From Streptomyces griseochromogenes (lineage in GTDB: Bacteria > Actinomycetota > Actinomycetes > Streptomycetales > Streptomycetaceae), in the NCBI RefSeq assembly GCF_001542625.1, contig NZ_CP016279.1, positions 2,604,001-2,668,000 of the forward strand: 64,000 nt of DNA. The letters are read 5' to 3'. The notes beneath the pieces were generated by a model that did no database searches, was not told the DNA's origin, and saw only the letters and a list, made by a program, of their open reading frames with translations. The translations under genes and the position numbers were made by a program. Below, piece after piece: positions 1 through 11,599 of this stretch. Within the stretch, counting starts at the first letter, position 1, and the number at the start of each line of letters is the position of its first letter.

Positions 1-218
1 TCGTGATCGGCCTGGCCTACGAGTTCCTGCCCGTCATCAACGAGGTGCCGAAGGACTTCCCGGCCACCCTGCTGTGGCGGTTCCGGCTTTCGGCGCTGGC
101 CATCCAGACCGTCATGTGGACAGGTTTCGGGCTGCTCTTCGGCGAGCTGGCCGAGCGCCTGCTGAATCCCAAGCCCGCGACAGCCGCGTCCAGACGCGCG
201 GTTCCCGCCTCGCACTGA
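1..218 (+). CDS. cbtA: CbtA-family cobalt transporter subunit, C-terminal fragment
   Basis: Only the last 71 or so codons are present; the 5' part lies left of the window. The remnant contains NEVPKDFPATLLWRFRL followed by a hydrophobic helix (about residues 33-52 of the fragment). This matches the end of CbtA proteins, predicted membrane partners of CbtB in cobalt uptake for cobalamin synthesis. A hairpin follows the stop codon. Cobalt import is in keeping with the B12-dependent methylmalonyl-CoA mutase genes 2 kb away, though no direct operon link is visible. The family call rests on the conserved DFPATLLWRFRL block. Confidence 0.7.
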   Translation, partial: VIGLAYEFLPVINEVPKDFPATLLWRFRLSALAIQTVMWTGFGLLFGELAERLLNPKPATAASRRAVPASH

Positions 219-232
219 ACGCTTCCGGACAA

Positions 233-269
233 CGAGAGGGCCCTTCGGAACCATCCGAGGGCCTTCTCG
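233..269. terminator. Hairpin terminator after cbtA
   Basis: CGAGA-GGGCCCT-CGG and its near-perfect complement CCGAGGGCCTTCTCG face each other across a 6-base loop, 15 bases after the cbtA stop codon. There is no T-tract, which is usual for Streptomyces terminators. Confidence 0.6.
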
Positions 270-311
270 CGTTTCCGGGACACCGGCGGAGGCGACGAGC
301 GGAGGAGCCGA

Positions 312-671
312 GTGGCCAGACACCACCCCCAGCCGCGTCACATCACCCTGGGCGGCCGAGAAGCGGTGGCCCTGACCGTGCGGGAGTACGAGCAACTGGT
401 CGCCAGCCGACGCCAGATCGGCGGCCAGAGCGCACGGGTGCGGGTACTGGCCCAGCAGGTCAAGCGCGACGCGAGGCTGCTGCGGGAACTCGAGGCCCTG
501 GTCGCCGACCCGGCTTCCCCCTTCGCCTGTCACGCGCCGGGCGCGGCAGCCGGGACACCGGACGCGGCCGGGTGCCCCGGCCACGACGGCACGGCCGACG
601 GCATGGATCCTGCCTGTCTGCGGTGCGCCATCGCGGCGCTGCTGCGCCGCCACCGGGAGGAGAAGCCCTAG
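312..671 (+). CDS. Hypothetical protein, 119 aa
   Basis: The GTG start at 312 follows a strong GGAGGAG ribosome site. The product is basic at the N-terminus, has a helical middle (REYEQLVASRRQIGGQ through LLRELEALV) and a C-terminal part with four Cys (FACH, AGCPGH, ACLRCA) that could bind metal. I do not recognise the family. It lies downstream of cbtA and convergent with the phosphatase-like gene, with only 22 bases between their stop codons. The conserved-looking helix may be a coiled coil, but this is weak. Confidence 0.6.
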   Translation: MARHHPQPRHITLGGREAVALTVREYEQLVASRRQIGGQSARVRVLAQQVKRDARLLRELEALVADPASPFACHAPGAAAGTPDAAGCPGHDGTADGMDPACLRCAIAALLRRHREEKP

Positions 672-693
672 CCCCCGACCGCGGGCGCCGGTG

Positions 694-1284
694 TCAGTGA
701 CCCGGCGCGTCGCCCGGCGCGGCGAGGGCGGCTCCGAGACGCAGGTTCCACCGCCCTGACCGGCCGGTGACCTCCGTCGCGGTGAGCGGCGGGACGTCGA
801 CGCGCCAGAACGCGGCCTCGGGCGCGCCCAGCACCCCCACCACCACGGCCCGTACCACCTCCGGCTCCACCACGGCGAGGGTCCTGCCGTCCCCCAGCCG
901 TTCCGTGTCCAGCCAGCGCGCGAGGCGGGCGCACAGCTGCCGCACGGACTCCCCGCCGTGCGGTGCGGCGCCTGGATCGGCCAGCCAGCCCGCCACCGCT
1001 TCGGGCTCGGCGGCGCTCACCTCGTCCAGGGTCCGCCCCCGCCATCTGCCCATGTCCAGGCCCGCGAGTTCCGGGTCCGCCGCGGCGTCGAGGCCGAGCG
1101 CCGCGGCCGTCTCACGACAGCGCACGCCGGGGGAGGCGACGACACGGACGGCGGCGGGCAGGGTCCCGGCCGTCGCTCTCGCCCGCGCCGCCGCGTCGGC
1201 CTCGATCGAGTCGCCGTCGTCGAAGCGTGCACGCCGCAGCGACGGTGTGATCGCCGCTGAGACGAAGGTGACACGACTGGTCAC
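694..1284 (-). CDS. Histidine-phosphatase-fold protein lacking catalytic residues
   Basis: 196 aa with the layout of the histidine phosphatase (phosphoglycerate mutase-like) superfamily. The regions equivalent to ASPxxRCRETA (residues about 50-60), the LxGLDMGRWRGRT block and HGGESVRQLCAR are present. The N-terminal nucleophile motif, normally RHGE/T, reads VSAAIT here. The late HG motif, normally VSHGGVIR, reads VEPEVVRA. Both catalytic histidines are therefore gone and it is probably not an active phosphatase; a binding or regulatory role is possible. The gene ends just before the meaB operon region and has its own start at 1284. Confidence 0.7.
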   Translation of the reverse strand: MTSRVTFVSAAITPSLRRARFDDGDSIEADAAARARATAGTLPAAVRVVASPGVRCRETAAALGLDAAADPELAGLDMGRWRGRTLDEVSAAEPEAVAGWLADPGAAPHGGESVRQLCARLARWLDTERLGDGRTLAVVEPEVVRAVVVGVLGAPEAAFWRVDVPPLTATEVTGRSGRWNLRLGAALAAPGDAPGH

Positions 1285-1318
1285 GCGGTTGTTCCTCCTG
1301 CTGGTGCCGCGGGCCGGC

Positions 1319-2302
1319 TCACTGCGCGCCGAACGCCCGCAGGATGCGTTCCGCGGCCAGGGTGGCCGTCAACGAGCCGTCCCTGACCTGTTGTTCGAGC
1401 GCGGGGGCGGCCTCGCGGACCGCGGGGTCCGCGTGCAGTCGGCCCAGCAGTTCGTCGCGGACCATCGACCAGGTCCAGCCGACCTGCTGGTCCCGCCGCT
1501 TGGCGGTGAGCCGCCCGGTGGAGTCGAGCAGTGTGCGGTGCTGTTCCAGGCGCTCCCACACCACGTCGAGGCCGATCGACTCACGGGCACTGCAACTGAG
1601 CACCGGCGGAGCCCAGAACACGTCCTTGCCGTGCATCAGCCTGAGCGCGCCCGCCAGCTCCCGTGCGGCCGCCCGCGCGTCGCGCTCGTGCGGGCCGTCC
1701 GCCTTGTTGACGGCGATCACGTCGGCCAGCTCCAGGACACCCTTCTTGATGCCCTGCAACTGGTCGCCGGTGCGGGCCAGGGTCAGCAGCAGGAAGGAGT
1801 CGACCATGTCGGCAACGGCGGTCTCGGACTGGCCGACGCCGACGGTCTCGACGAGGATCACGTCGTAGCCCGCCGCCTCCATGACCACCATCGACTCGCG
1901 CGTCGCCTTCGCGACCCCGCCCAGCGTGCCCGCGCTGGGGGAGGGCCGTACGAAGGCGTTCGGGTCCACCGCCAGGCGTTCCATCCGGGTCTTGTCGCCC
2001 AGGATGGAACCGCCGGTGCGTGTGGAGGACGGGTCCACGGCGAGTACGGCCACCCGGTGGCCCAGCGAGGTCAGCAGCGTGCCGAACGCGTCGATGAACG
2101 TCGACTTGCCCACGCCCGGCACCCCGCTGATGCCGATCCGCCGCGCCCGGCCGCTGTGCGGGAGCAGCTCGGTGAGCAACTCCTGCGCCAGCGCCCGGTG
2201 CTGGGGGCGGGTGGACTCGACGAGTGTGATGGCGCGGGCCACCAGGGCCCGCTTCCCGTCGAGCACACCCTTCACATATGTGTCGAGATCGATCGCTGCC
2301 AT
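1319..2302 (-). CDS. meaB: Methylmalonyl-CoA mutase-associated GTPase MeaB
   Basis: 327 aa G3E-family GTPase that protects and gates cobalamin loading of methylmalonyl-CoA mutase. The P-loop GVPGVGKST is near residue 63, [19 protein letters not shown] follows, then the Walker B-like [10 protein letters not shown] and the guanine-specificity motif NKAD. It is the last gene of the mutA-mutB-meaB operon and starts 6 bases after the mutB stop. Length and motif order are typical of the family, and the C-terminal dimerisation arm is present. Confidence 0.95.
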   Translation of the reverse strand: MAAIDLDTYVKGVLDGKRALVARAITLVESTRPQHRALAQELLTELLPHSGRARRIGISGVPGVGKSTFIDAFGTLLTSLGHRVAVLAVDPSSTRTGGSILGDKTRMERLAVDPNAFVRPSPSAGTLGGVAKATRESMVVMEAAGYDVILVETVGVGQSETAVADMVDSFLLLTLARTGDQLQGIKKGVLELADVIAVNKADGPHERDARAAARELAGALRLMHGKDVFWAPPVLSCSARESIGLDVVWERLEQHRTLLDSTGRLTAKRRDQQVGWTWSMVRDELLGRLHADPAVREAAPALEQQVRDGSLTATLAAERILRAFGAQ

Positions 2303-2308
2303 CGGCCG

Positions 2309-4482
<2,174 letters not shown>

Positions 4483-4483
<1 letters not shown>

Positions 4484-6288
4484 CAGGACACTCCCATGCG
4501 GTCGAGGGTCGCGGAGAGGACGTCCACGGCGTCACAGCCCGCGAAGACGTACGAGTCGATGCCGGAGTAGTCCCCGCGGCCCGCGAGGAACACCTGCCGG
4601 GCCCCGGCCGCGCGCAGCGACTCGGCGCTCTGGGCGGCCTGTTCGGCGTAGAGGGCGTCGCTGGAGCACAGCACGGCCTCGGTGGCGCCGCTGTCCTCGA
4701 AGCGGCCCTCGGTGACCGGCTCGATGCCGCCCGCCTGGAACAGGTTGGCGGCGAACGTCGCCCGCGCGGTGTACGCGGCGGCCGGGCCGAGCGTCGCCAG
4801 GAAGATCCGGGGCCGGGAGCCGGTCGCCGCCAGATGGGCGTCGGAGCGGGCGCGGAGGGCCTCGTACGCCTCGTCCCGGCGCACCCGGGGCAGTCCGCCG
4901 GACGGCGGCTCGGGCGCCGCCTCGCGCTCCACCGGCTTCTCGGCGAGCAGCGGGAACTCGCTCACGCCGGTGATGGGTTCGCGCCGCTTGGCGAGCTTCT
5001 TGGAGCGCTCGGCCCAGGTCGTCGCCAGGTCCGTACGGATCCGCCCGGAGCGCAGCACGGCCGCCTGGCCGCCGTCGCGCTCGATGGTCCGGAAGAACTC
5101 CCAGGCGGCCTGGGCGAGTTCGTCGGTGAGCCGTTCGACGTACCAGGAGCCGCCCGCGGGGTCGATGACCCGGGCCAGGTGGGACTCCTCGACGAGGATC
5201 GTGGAGGTGTTGCGGGCGATACGGCGGGAGAACGCGTCCGGCAGCCCGAGTGCGTGGTCGAAGGGCAGCACGGTGACCGAGTCGGCGCCGCCGACCCCGG
5301 CGGCCAGCGTCGCGACCGTCGTGCGGAGCATGTTCACCCACGGGTCGCGGCGGGTCATCATCACCGGCGAGGTCACCGCGTGCTGCACCTGCGCGCCCGC
5401 GCCGGGCGCCCCGGACACCTCGGCGACCCGCGCCCACAGGCGGCGTGCCGCGCGCAGCTTGGCGATGGTCAGGAACTGGTCGGCGGTGGCCGCGTAGCGG
5501 AACTCCAGCTGGGCGCAGGCCGCTTCGACCGTGAGGCCGGCCTCGGTCAGCTCGCGCAGGTAGGCCACACCGGTGGCGAGGGAGGCGCCGAGTTCCTGCG
5601 CGGCCGAGCCGCCCGCCTCGTGGTACGGCAGCGCGTCCACGGTCAGCGCGCGCAGGCCCGGGTAGCGCTCGGCACAGCGTGCGGCGAGCGCGGCGACGGG
5701 CGCGAAGTCCAGCGGGGTGCCGGTGCGGGCCTCGTGACCGAGCGGGTCCGCGCCCAGGTTGCCGCGCACGGCCTTCGGGTCGATGCTCCTGTCCTCGTAC
5801 AGCCGCAGCAGCTCGGCCGCGGCGGCCTCGACGTCACGGCCGGCGTCCAGGACCACCGGGGCCAGGTCGAGATAGACGCCGTCGAGGGCGCGCGCGATGC
5901 CGGACACCGGGATGCCGCCCTGGCCCACGAGCAGCCAGAGCGAGGTGACGCCGTTCTCCAGGTCGGCGAGGACGGCGCCGTCGACCGGTGCCGCGTGCCG
6001 CTGCCGTACGTCCCAGCCGCCCGTGGTGTTGCCCTCGGGGCGGCCGCCGCGCACGAACGGGGCGAAGCCCGGCAGACCGGGGTCGGGCGCGCCGTCGCGC
6101 GCTGTGTACAGGGGCCGGGTGCGCAGCCCGTCCTCGAGCGTGGTGGACAGGGCGTCCTCAGCTGCCGTACCCGAGACTTCCTTGCCCGACTTGCGCAGCA
6201 CACCCTCGACCAGGCGTTGCCACTGCTCGTGTGTCGCGTCAGGGAACTCGGCGGCCAGTGAGAGCCCGTCGTCAGGCAGGACCGTCAT
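4483..6288 (-). CDS. mutA: Methylmalonyl-CoA mutase, small subunit
   Basis: 601 aa, homologous to MutB but catalytically inactive; forms the heterodimer. The barrel domain is recognisable ([33 protein letters not shown]). In the C-terminal domain the DxHxxG cobalamin ligand motif is absent, as expected for MutA. It is first in the operon; the ATG at 6288 is followed upstream by about 118 bases to the marR stop, where the operon promoter should lie. Length is slightly shorter than the roughly 616 aa of the classical Streptomyces subunit. Confidence 0.93.
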
Positions 6289-6406
6289 GGCTCGGATGCT
6301 AGGGCAGCAGCGTTGACTCAGAGCAGAGCCAGGCTTGTGACGTTTCCCTCCTTGCGTCAGTGACCTGGACCGCTCACGCCCTCAAGTGCCCGATTTCCTA
6401 TGGTTC

Positions 6407-6910
6407 CTACGGCCTCCGGGGCTCGTCCGCGAGCTCGGGGACCAGCGCGGACAGGGCCTCGCGCTGTTCGGGTCCGACGAATCGGGAGAGCGCCTCGCGG
6501 ACGGTGTCCGCGAGCGTGTCGGAGGCCTCCCGCAGCAGCCGCCGGGCCTTGTCGGTGAGTGCCACCTCGATGCCCCGTCGGTCCCCGCACACGGACTCGC
6601 GGGTCACCAGGCCGGATCGCTGGAGGCAGGCGATCTGGTAGGTGAGCCGGGTCTTGGGGCGGCCGAGGAGTTCCGCGATCCGGGTCATGCGCAGACCGCC
6701 CCGCGGCTGCTCGGCCAGCAGGCACAGGATGAGGAACTCGTCGTGCGAGACGTCGAGGGACTTCTTCACGACCGTCCGCAGCCGCTGTTCCACCGCGCCC
6801 GTCGCGGCCAGCAGGAGCATCCAGGCGCGCAGCTCGCCCGGGAGCAGCCCGCCGCCCCCGGAGGCGGGGCAAGGGGGCTGGTCGGCGGGGTGTTCGTCGC
6901 GGGCGGCCAT
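6407..6910 (-). CDS. MarR-family transcriptional regulator
   Basis: 167 aa winged-helix dimer. The core runs LSHDE-type helix (DVSHDEFLILCLLAEQP), recognition helix (MTRIAELLGRPKTRLTYQIACL) and wing (GLVTRESVCGDRRGIEVALTDKARRLL). It is divergent from the YceI gene, with two palindromes between them, so it most likely represses both genes. The N-terminal 25 residues are low-complexity. The ligand is unknown; MarR-YceI pairs in Streptomyces often answer to oxidants or organic stress, which is inference here. Confidence 0.9.
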   Translation of the reverse strand: MAARDEHPADQPPCPASGGGGLLPGELRAWMLLLAATGAVEQRLRTVVKKSLDVSHDEFLILCLLAEQPRGGLRMTRIAELLGRPKTRLTYQIACLQRSGLVTRESVCGDRRGIEVALTDKARRLLREASDTLADTVREALSRFVGPEQREALSALVPELADEPRRP

Positions 6911-6930
6911 GGCTTCGAGTCTACCTGTTG

Positions 6931-6975
6931 TCCAAATTTGGATAGTGGGCTAGCGTGAGGTCATCCAAATTTGAA
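6931..6975. promoter_or_regulatory. Two palindromic operators between marR and yceI
   Basis: TCCAAATTTGGA (6931-6942) and TCCAAATTTGAA (6964-6975) are almost identical palindromes with centres 33 bp apart, three helical turns. They are the only AT-rich stretch between the divergent genes. Both would overlap promoter elements, so binding of a MarR dimer to each site on the same DNA face is the natural reading. Confidence 0.8.
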
Positions 6976-7026
6976 CCATTGAGTTCATCGCACCACCGCT
7001 CACCGGAACCGAAGAGGAGGACGGTC

Positions 7027-7542
7027 ATGACCGTCGCCGTGGAGACAGGCACCTGGCAGCTCGACCCGGCCGCGTCCACCGTGGGACTGCGGCACAAGAC
7101 CTTCTGGGGCCTGGTCACCGTCAAGGGCACGTTCGCCGCCGTCACGGGCGAGGGCCAGGTGCGCGCCGACGGCTCCGCCACCGGCACCGTGACCCTGGAG
7201 GTGGCCTCCCTGGACACCGGGAACGCCAAGCGGGACACCCACCTGCGCTCGGCCGACCTGCTGGACGCCGGCAACCACCCGGAGATCACCCTCGCCGTGC
7301 GCGGCGCCGACCGGCTCGACGGCGACGGCGTCCGGGTCACCGGTCAGCTGACCGTACGGGGCATCAGCCGGCCGCTGAACCTCAGCGCGCGCCTGACCTC
7401 GGCGACGGCCGAGGCGCTCACCCTGGAGGCCGAGTTCACCGTGGACCGCGAGCAGTTCGGGGTGACCTGGAACCAACTGGGCATGATGCGCGGCCTGACC
7501 ACGGTGGCGGCCGCGCTGAAGTTCACCCGCGCGGCGGCCTGA
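7027..7542 (+). CDS. YceI-family lipocalin-like protein
   Basis: 171 aa from the ATG at 7027, chosen because GAAGAGGAGG sits just upstream; an earlier in-frame ATG at 6955 would begin inside the operator region. The product shows the YceI beta-barrel pattern: WQLDPAASTVGLRHKTFWGLVTVKGTF, then DTGNAKRDTHLRSADLLDAGNHPEITL and FTVDREQFGVTWNQLG. The family binds isoprenoids or other lipids. No signal peptide is seen, so this copy appears cytoplasmic. Its last 20 bases overlap, tail to tail, the membrane protein gene on the other strand. Confidence 0.92.
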   Translation: MTVAVETGTWQLDPAASTVGLRHKTFWGLVTVKGTFAAVTGEGQVRADGSATGTVTLEVASLDTGNAKRDTHLRSADLLDAGNHPEITLAVRGADRLDGDGVRVTGQLTVRGISRPLNLSARLTSATAEALTLEAEFTVDREQFGVTWNQLGMMRGLTTVAAALKFTRAAA

Positions 7543-9304
7543 CGCCCAGCTCGGCCGGCTGGACGTCCCGGGTGGAGAGCGTCTGCGGATCCGCCGTGAA
7601 GGCGCGCAGCCGGATGTGGGTGCTCTTCTTGACGGACAGCGGGAACCGGCCTCCGGGCGCACGGAGTTCCACGGTCGCCGTGGCGTGCGCGGGGATCGTG
7701 GCCGGGCCGCGCCGCACGGACCAGTACTTGCCCATGCCCTGGCCCGTCGTGAGCATGTAGTGCGGGGTGAGCGGGGCGCTTCCGGTGTTGGTCACCCGCA
7801 GGATCAGCGCCGACAGCGTGTGCCCGGTGGTCTCGCGCGTCGTCCTGATGTCCATCCGCAGCGGCGGCCGGCCCGACACCGCCAGCGTCGCACTCACCAG
7901 CGCGGGCAGCACCAGCAGCGCGACCGCGCCGACCAGTGCCGGGCGGCGGCGCGGGCCGGTGAGCCACCGGGGGCGCGGCTGCCAGGCCCGCGCGAAGTCC
8001 GACAGGGGCACGGTGACCGCCGCCGCGAGCCACAGCGGCGTCATCATCAGGTAGTAGCCGTCCTGGGAGCGGGTCGCCAGGTAGAAGGCGCACCAGGGCA
8101 GCACGGTCGCCGCCGGGCCCAGCCGCCGCACGAAGAGCACGAACAGCCCCAGCAGGGCCGCGGCGAGCAGCACGCTCGCGTGGCCGTACCAGTCGAGCCG
8201 GTCGCTGCCGTGCGTGAAGTACAGCGAGATGTCCACCAGGCCCTGGCCGTGCAGCACCGCGCCCTGGGTCAGCGGCAGCGCGATCCCGCCGAGCCAGGGG
8301 CCCGGCTCATGCACGACGAAGTAGGCGTTGAGCAGCAGCCAGGACAGCGCGGCGATACCGAGGATCCGCAGCACCACCCCCCAGGCCGCCCGTCCGCCCA
8401 GCTCCCCGCGGCGCACGGCGTAGATGCCGGCCAGCAGGAACGGCATCACGAACCAGGGCAGCTGCTGGGCCGCGCACGCGGCACCCAGACACGCGGCCCG
8501 CGCGATCCCCGCGGCGCCGAGCCGGCCGCCGGCGCCGATCCGCGGCCAGGCCACCACCACCGGCACCAGCAGGGCCAGGGCGACGATGGCCGGGTAGCCC
8601 TGGCGGGCGTACGTCGGCAGGAAGCTGAAGCCCAGGCAGACCATCGTCGCCGCCGAGCGCCACGGCGTCGGCAGCATCCGCCACAGCACCACCGCGCCCG
8701 CGATCAGCGCGAGTGTCGCCGTCGCGGTCGCCGGAACGCCGCCGTGGCCCACCCACAGCAGGGGTGCGGTCAGCAGCGGGGCGAGCGGGGGATAGCCGTA
8801 CGTGAAGTCGTAGCCGCCGTTTATCGTCGCCGTCAGCGCGACGCCCTTGGTGTGGAACAGCCAGGGCCACGGCTGCCCGTAGATCGGATGCCCGGCCACC
8901 ATTTCCCGCGCGGCCTGTGTGGTGAGGACCGCCTCGTCACCGCCGGCGTGGTTCAGCGCCCAGGTGCACAGGGCGAGCGTGATCGCGGTCAGCAGCACCA
9001 CAAGATCCAGACGGGCCAGCGAGCGCGCCCGCCGGACCGTCAGGGTGAGGACACCGCTGATCAGGATCGAGGCGTAGCAGACGGAGATCACCGCCGCGAG
9101 GACGAGCCGGTGGCTGGCCGCCTGGTTCCACACCGAGCGGGTGCCGATGAACAGGCTCACGTCCGCGAGCAGGGTCAGGACACGATGCCACTGCGCGGGA
9201 ACCTCGGGGGCCGCCGCGGCGGCCGCGCGGGCCCCCGAGGCGGCGGACACCGCCGACTGCGTCCGCCGGCCGGGTGTCACCTGCTGTGTTTCTGCCAAGT
9301 GCAC
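7523..9304 (-). CDS. Polytopic membrane protein, GT-C-like
   Basis: 593 aa with about 12 predicted membrane helices from residue 70 to about 480, then a C-terminal region rich in beta-strand character (about residues 490-590) that is probably extracytoplasmic. An acidic pair after the second helix region (NHAGGDEAVLTT) and the loop DFTYGYPPLAPLLTAPLLW resemble lipid-linked-sugar glycosyltransferases of the GT-C type. The exact family is uncertain. The start at 9304 (ATG, MHLAETQQVT) leaves a long cytoplasmic leader. It is a single-gene unit facing yceI. Confidence 0.7.
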   Translation of the reverse strand: MHLAETQQVTPGRRTQSAVSAASGARAAAAAAPEVPAQWHRVLTLLADVSLFIGTRSVWNQAASHRLVLAAVISVCYASILISGVLTLTVRRARSLARLDLVVLLTAITLALCTWALNHAGGDEAVLTTQAAREMVAGHPIYGQPWPWLFHTKGVALTATINGGYDFTYGYPPLAPLLTAPLLWVGHGGVPATATATLALIAGAVVLWRMLPTPWRSAATMVCLGFSFLPTYARQGYPAIVALALLVPVVVAWPRIGAGGRLGAAGIARAACLGAACAAQQLPWFVMPFLLAGIYAVRRGELGGRAAWGVVLRILGIAALSWLLLNAYFVVHEPGPWLGGIALPLTQGAVLHGQGLVDISLYFTHGSDRLDWYGHASVLLAAALLGLFVLFVRRLGPAATVLPWCAFYLATRSQDGYYLMMTPLWLAAAVTVPLSDFARAWQPRPRWLTGPRRRPALVGAVALLVLPALVSATLAVSGRPPLRMDIRTTRETTGHTLSALILRVTNTGSAPLTPHYMLTTGQGMGKYWSVRRGPATIPAHATATVELRAPGGRFPLSVKKSTHIRLRAFTADPQTLSTRDVQPAELGVRPPRG

Positions 9305-9530
9305 GTCACCGGACGTTATCGCCGGCCGGTGAGCGCGATGTGGCCGGGGGTGAAGAGTCAGGTGTGAGGGCGGTAAGAAACGGGCTTATTCGTACATGTA
9401 CCCCGAGGTGGAGCGGAGGGGGAGGCGGACGGACCGGTGGCGCTTCGTGTCGCTGTTGGGCCGAACGGGTGACTTGGCGTAAGAATTGGCTGGTGCAGGC
9501 ATTGAGTGCGAGTCAGGTCGGGGGGAACCG

Positions 9531-9920
9531 GTGAGCCGTTACGACGTCACCGACGAACAGTGGGAAGGGCTCGCCCAGGTCGTGCCGCTGCGGGGCCGGG
9601 ACGCGTGGCCGTCCGCGGTGAACCACCGCTCGCTGCCCGACGCGGAGACCGAGACCCGGCGACGGTTCGTCGTCCTCAGGGTCAATGTCTTCGCGGACGC
9701 CAGGGAAGTCGCCGAGACGCTGATGGCCGGGGCGCCGGTCCTGCTCGACCTGTCGAACGCGGAGACCGAGGTCGCCAAGCGGGTCCTCGACTTCAGCACC
9801 GGCGTCGTCTTCGGCCTGGGCAGCGGGATGCACCGGGTCGACCGCAACGTGTTCCTGCTGACCCCGCCCGGCACGGAGGTCAGCGGACTGATGGAGAGTG
9901 CGGGGGTCTCCGGCGGCTGA
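9531..9920 (+). CDS. sepF: SepF-like cell division protein
   Basis: 129 aa from the GTG at 9531, preceded by GGGGGGAA; an upstream TTG at 9486 is possible but less likely. The SepF core is complete: RRRFVVLRVNVFADAREVAETL, then VLLDLSNAETEVAKRVLDFSTGVVFGL and the glycine-rich end of the domain. SepF anchors and bundles FtsZ at the membrane. This copy is short and lacks the N-terminal amphipathic membrane-targeting helix seen in the main SepF, so it is probably one of the secondary Streptomyces paralogues rather than the dcw-cluster gene. Confidence 0.85.
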   Translation: MSRYDVTDEQWEGLAQVVPLRGRDAWPSAVNHRSLPDAETETRRRFVVLRVNVFADAREVAETLMAGAPVLLDLSNAETEVAKRVLDFSTGVVFGLGSGMHRVDRNVFLLTPPGTEVSGLMESAGVSGG

Positions 9921-10054
9921 GACCGCGCGCGGTGCGGGCGGGGTGGCCGGTGCGGGTGATGCGGCCGGTGCACGGCGGCCCGCCGTCCCCCGATCGTAGG
10001 AAGGCCCGGTGGGCAAAACGGTTCACCGGTCCTGTGCGCATCTACCGTCCGCAT

Positions 10055-11599
10055 ATGGCCGTGCCTTCCGCGTCCGCCGAGCCCTGCGCGTCTGCCAGGT
10101 CCTCCGCGGCCCCCGCCCCGCCGGTGCCCCCGGCATCCGCCGCGCCGACCCGGGCGGCGGTCCCATCCGTACGGGTACCGGAACCGGCGGGGCCGTGTGA
10201 CGACCTCCTGCCCGCCCGGCCGCCACAGGCTGTCCGGGCGCCGGGGCACGGACGGCCCGCAGCACCACCCTCGCCACCCGGGCTCACTCCGGAGCGCGCC
10301 CCTGCTTCGCCGGATACGTGCGTCACGCCCGTCACACCAGTCATGCCTGGCGCATCCGTCACGCCCGTCACTCCGGGTGTCCCAGGCGCCTTGAGTACCT
10401 CGGGCATCCCCGGTACCTCCGGCAACCCGGATACCCCTGGCAGCCCGGTCACCCCAGGTACCCCCGGCATCCAGGGCACCCCCATCGACGTACGCCCGCG
10501 CATCACCGAGCTGCGGCTGTCCGCGTTCGCCGGGCATCGGCGGGCCGTGTTCGGGCTGGGGCCCGTCACCCTGTTCGCCGGGCCCAGCGGGTCGGGGAAG
10601 TCGACCGCGCTCGGTGCGTACGAGGCGCTCGCGCGGCTCGGGGGAGGGGCGCCGCTCGCGGAGGTGTTCCCGGATCCGCTCGCCTGTGTGCCGGACCGGG
10701 CGCGGCCCGACGGCGAGGGGCGGCGGGGGTTCCGGATCGGGTGCACGGCCGACGGCGCCGAGGGGCCCGTCCGGCTCGACGTGGCCGTCCAGGCCGAGCC
10801 GGAGCTGCGGATCGTGGGCGAGCGGCTGACGACACAGGGAGTCGTCCTGCTGGAGACGGCCCTGCGCGATCCGGGACGCCGGGCCGTGCAGGCCGCCTGG
10901 CACACCGCGGGCTCCGCCCCGGTGACCCGCGCCCCGCTGCCGGACGACCGGCTCGGCACCGCCCTCCTTCCGCTCAGGGTGGCCGGCAAGACGGACGGGC
11001 AGCGGCGGGTGCTCGCCGCCGCCGAGCAGATGGTCGTCGCGCTGCGCTCCGTCTTCGCCTGCGACCCGCGCCCCGAGTACATGCGCCTCCCCGTTCCCTC
11101 GGGTTCGGGACGGCTCATGCGCGGCTGCGACAATCTCGCCGACGTCGTGTGGCGCACCCGGTTCGAGTGCGGCCGCCGGCACGCCCAGCTGGTCGAGGTG
11201 GTGCGCGCGGGCTGCGCCGGCCCGGTGGCCGACCTGGTGGCCGAGCCGCTGGCCGACGGCACGGTCCGGGCGCTGCTGGACCGCGGCGACGGCCTGTACA
11301 CCGCTCTGGCCCGGCTCGGCGACGGCGAGCTGCGCCATGTCGCGCTGGCGCTGGTGCTGCTCACCGGACCGGGTGTCCTGGAGGTGGACGCGCCCGGAGA
11401 GGTGCCCGACGCCCTGCGCAGCCTCACCGTGCTGGCCGACGGCCTGGACCGCGGCCTCGACCCCCGCCAGCGCCGGGAGATCCTGCGGACCGCGGTCCGG
11501 ATGGGCGAGCGCGGCCACATCCGCTGCGTCGGCGCGGTGAGCGACGCCTCGTGGGCCAAGCGGACGCAGGGCGTCACAGTGGTACACCTGAACCCGTGA
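10055..11599 (+). CDS. AAA-type ATP-binding protein with low-complexity Pro/Thr/Gly region
   Basis: 514 aa from the ATG at 10055. Residues 1-145 are low complexity, rich in Ala, Pro and Thr; within them residues about 88-145 form collagen-like Gly-X-Pro/Thr-Pro repeats. The ATPase domain begins near 150 (ITELRLSAFAGHRRAVFGLGPVTLFAG) with the Walker A GPSGSGKST. The C-terminal part has LGDGELRHVALALVLL in the ABC-signature position, like SMC/OLD-type ATPases. The stop codon overlaps the GTG of the next gene. True start could be later, since the repeats are non-conserved in appearance. Confidence 0.75.
   Translation: MAVPSASAEPCASARSSAAPAPPVPPASAAPTRAAVPSVRVPEPAGPCDDLLPARPPQAVRAPGHGRPAAPPSPPGLTPERAPASPDTCVTPVTPVMPGASVTPVTPGVPGALSTSGIPGTSGNPDTPGSPVTPGTPGIQGTPIDVRPRITELRLSAFAGHRRAVFGLGPVTLFAGPSGSGKSTALGAYEALARLGGGAPLAEVFPDPLACVPDRARPDGEGRRGFRIGCTADGAEGPVRLDVAVQAEPELRIVGERLTTQGVVLLETALRDPGRRAVQAAWHTAGSAPVTRAPLPDDRLGTALLPLRVAGKTDGQRRVLAAAEQMVVALRSVFACDPRPEYMRLPVPSGSGRLMRGCDNLADVVWRTRFECGRRHAQLVEVVRAGCAGPVADLVAEPLADGTVRALLDRGDGLYTALARLGDGELRHVALALVLLTGPGVLEVDAPGEVPDALRSLTVLADGLDRGLDPRQRREILRTAVRMGERGHIRCVGAVSDASWAKRTQGVTVVHLNP

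Noticed and set aside
10315..10490. CRISPR array or VNTR locus
   Set aside because: Repeats are short, imperfect and in coding frame; there are no regular spacers or cas genes.
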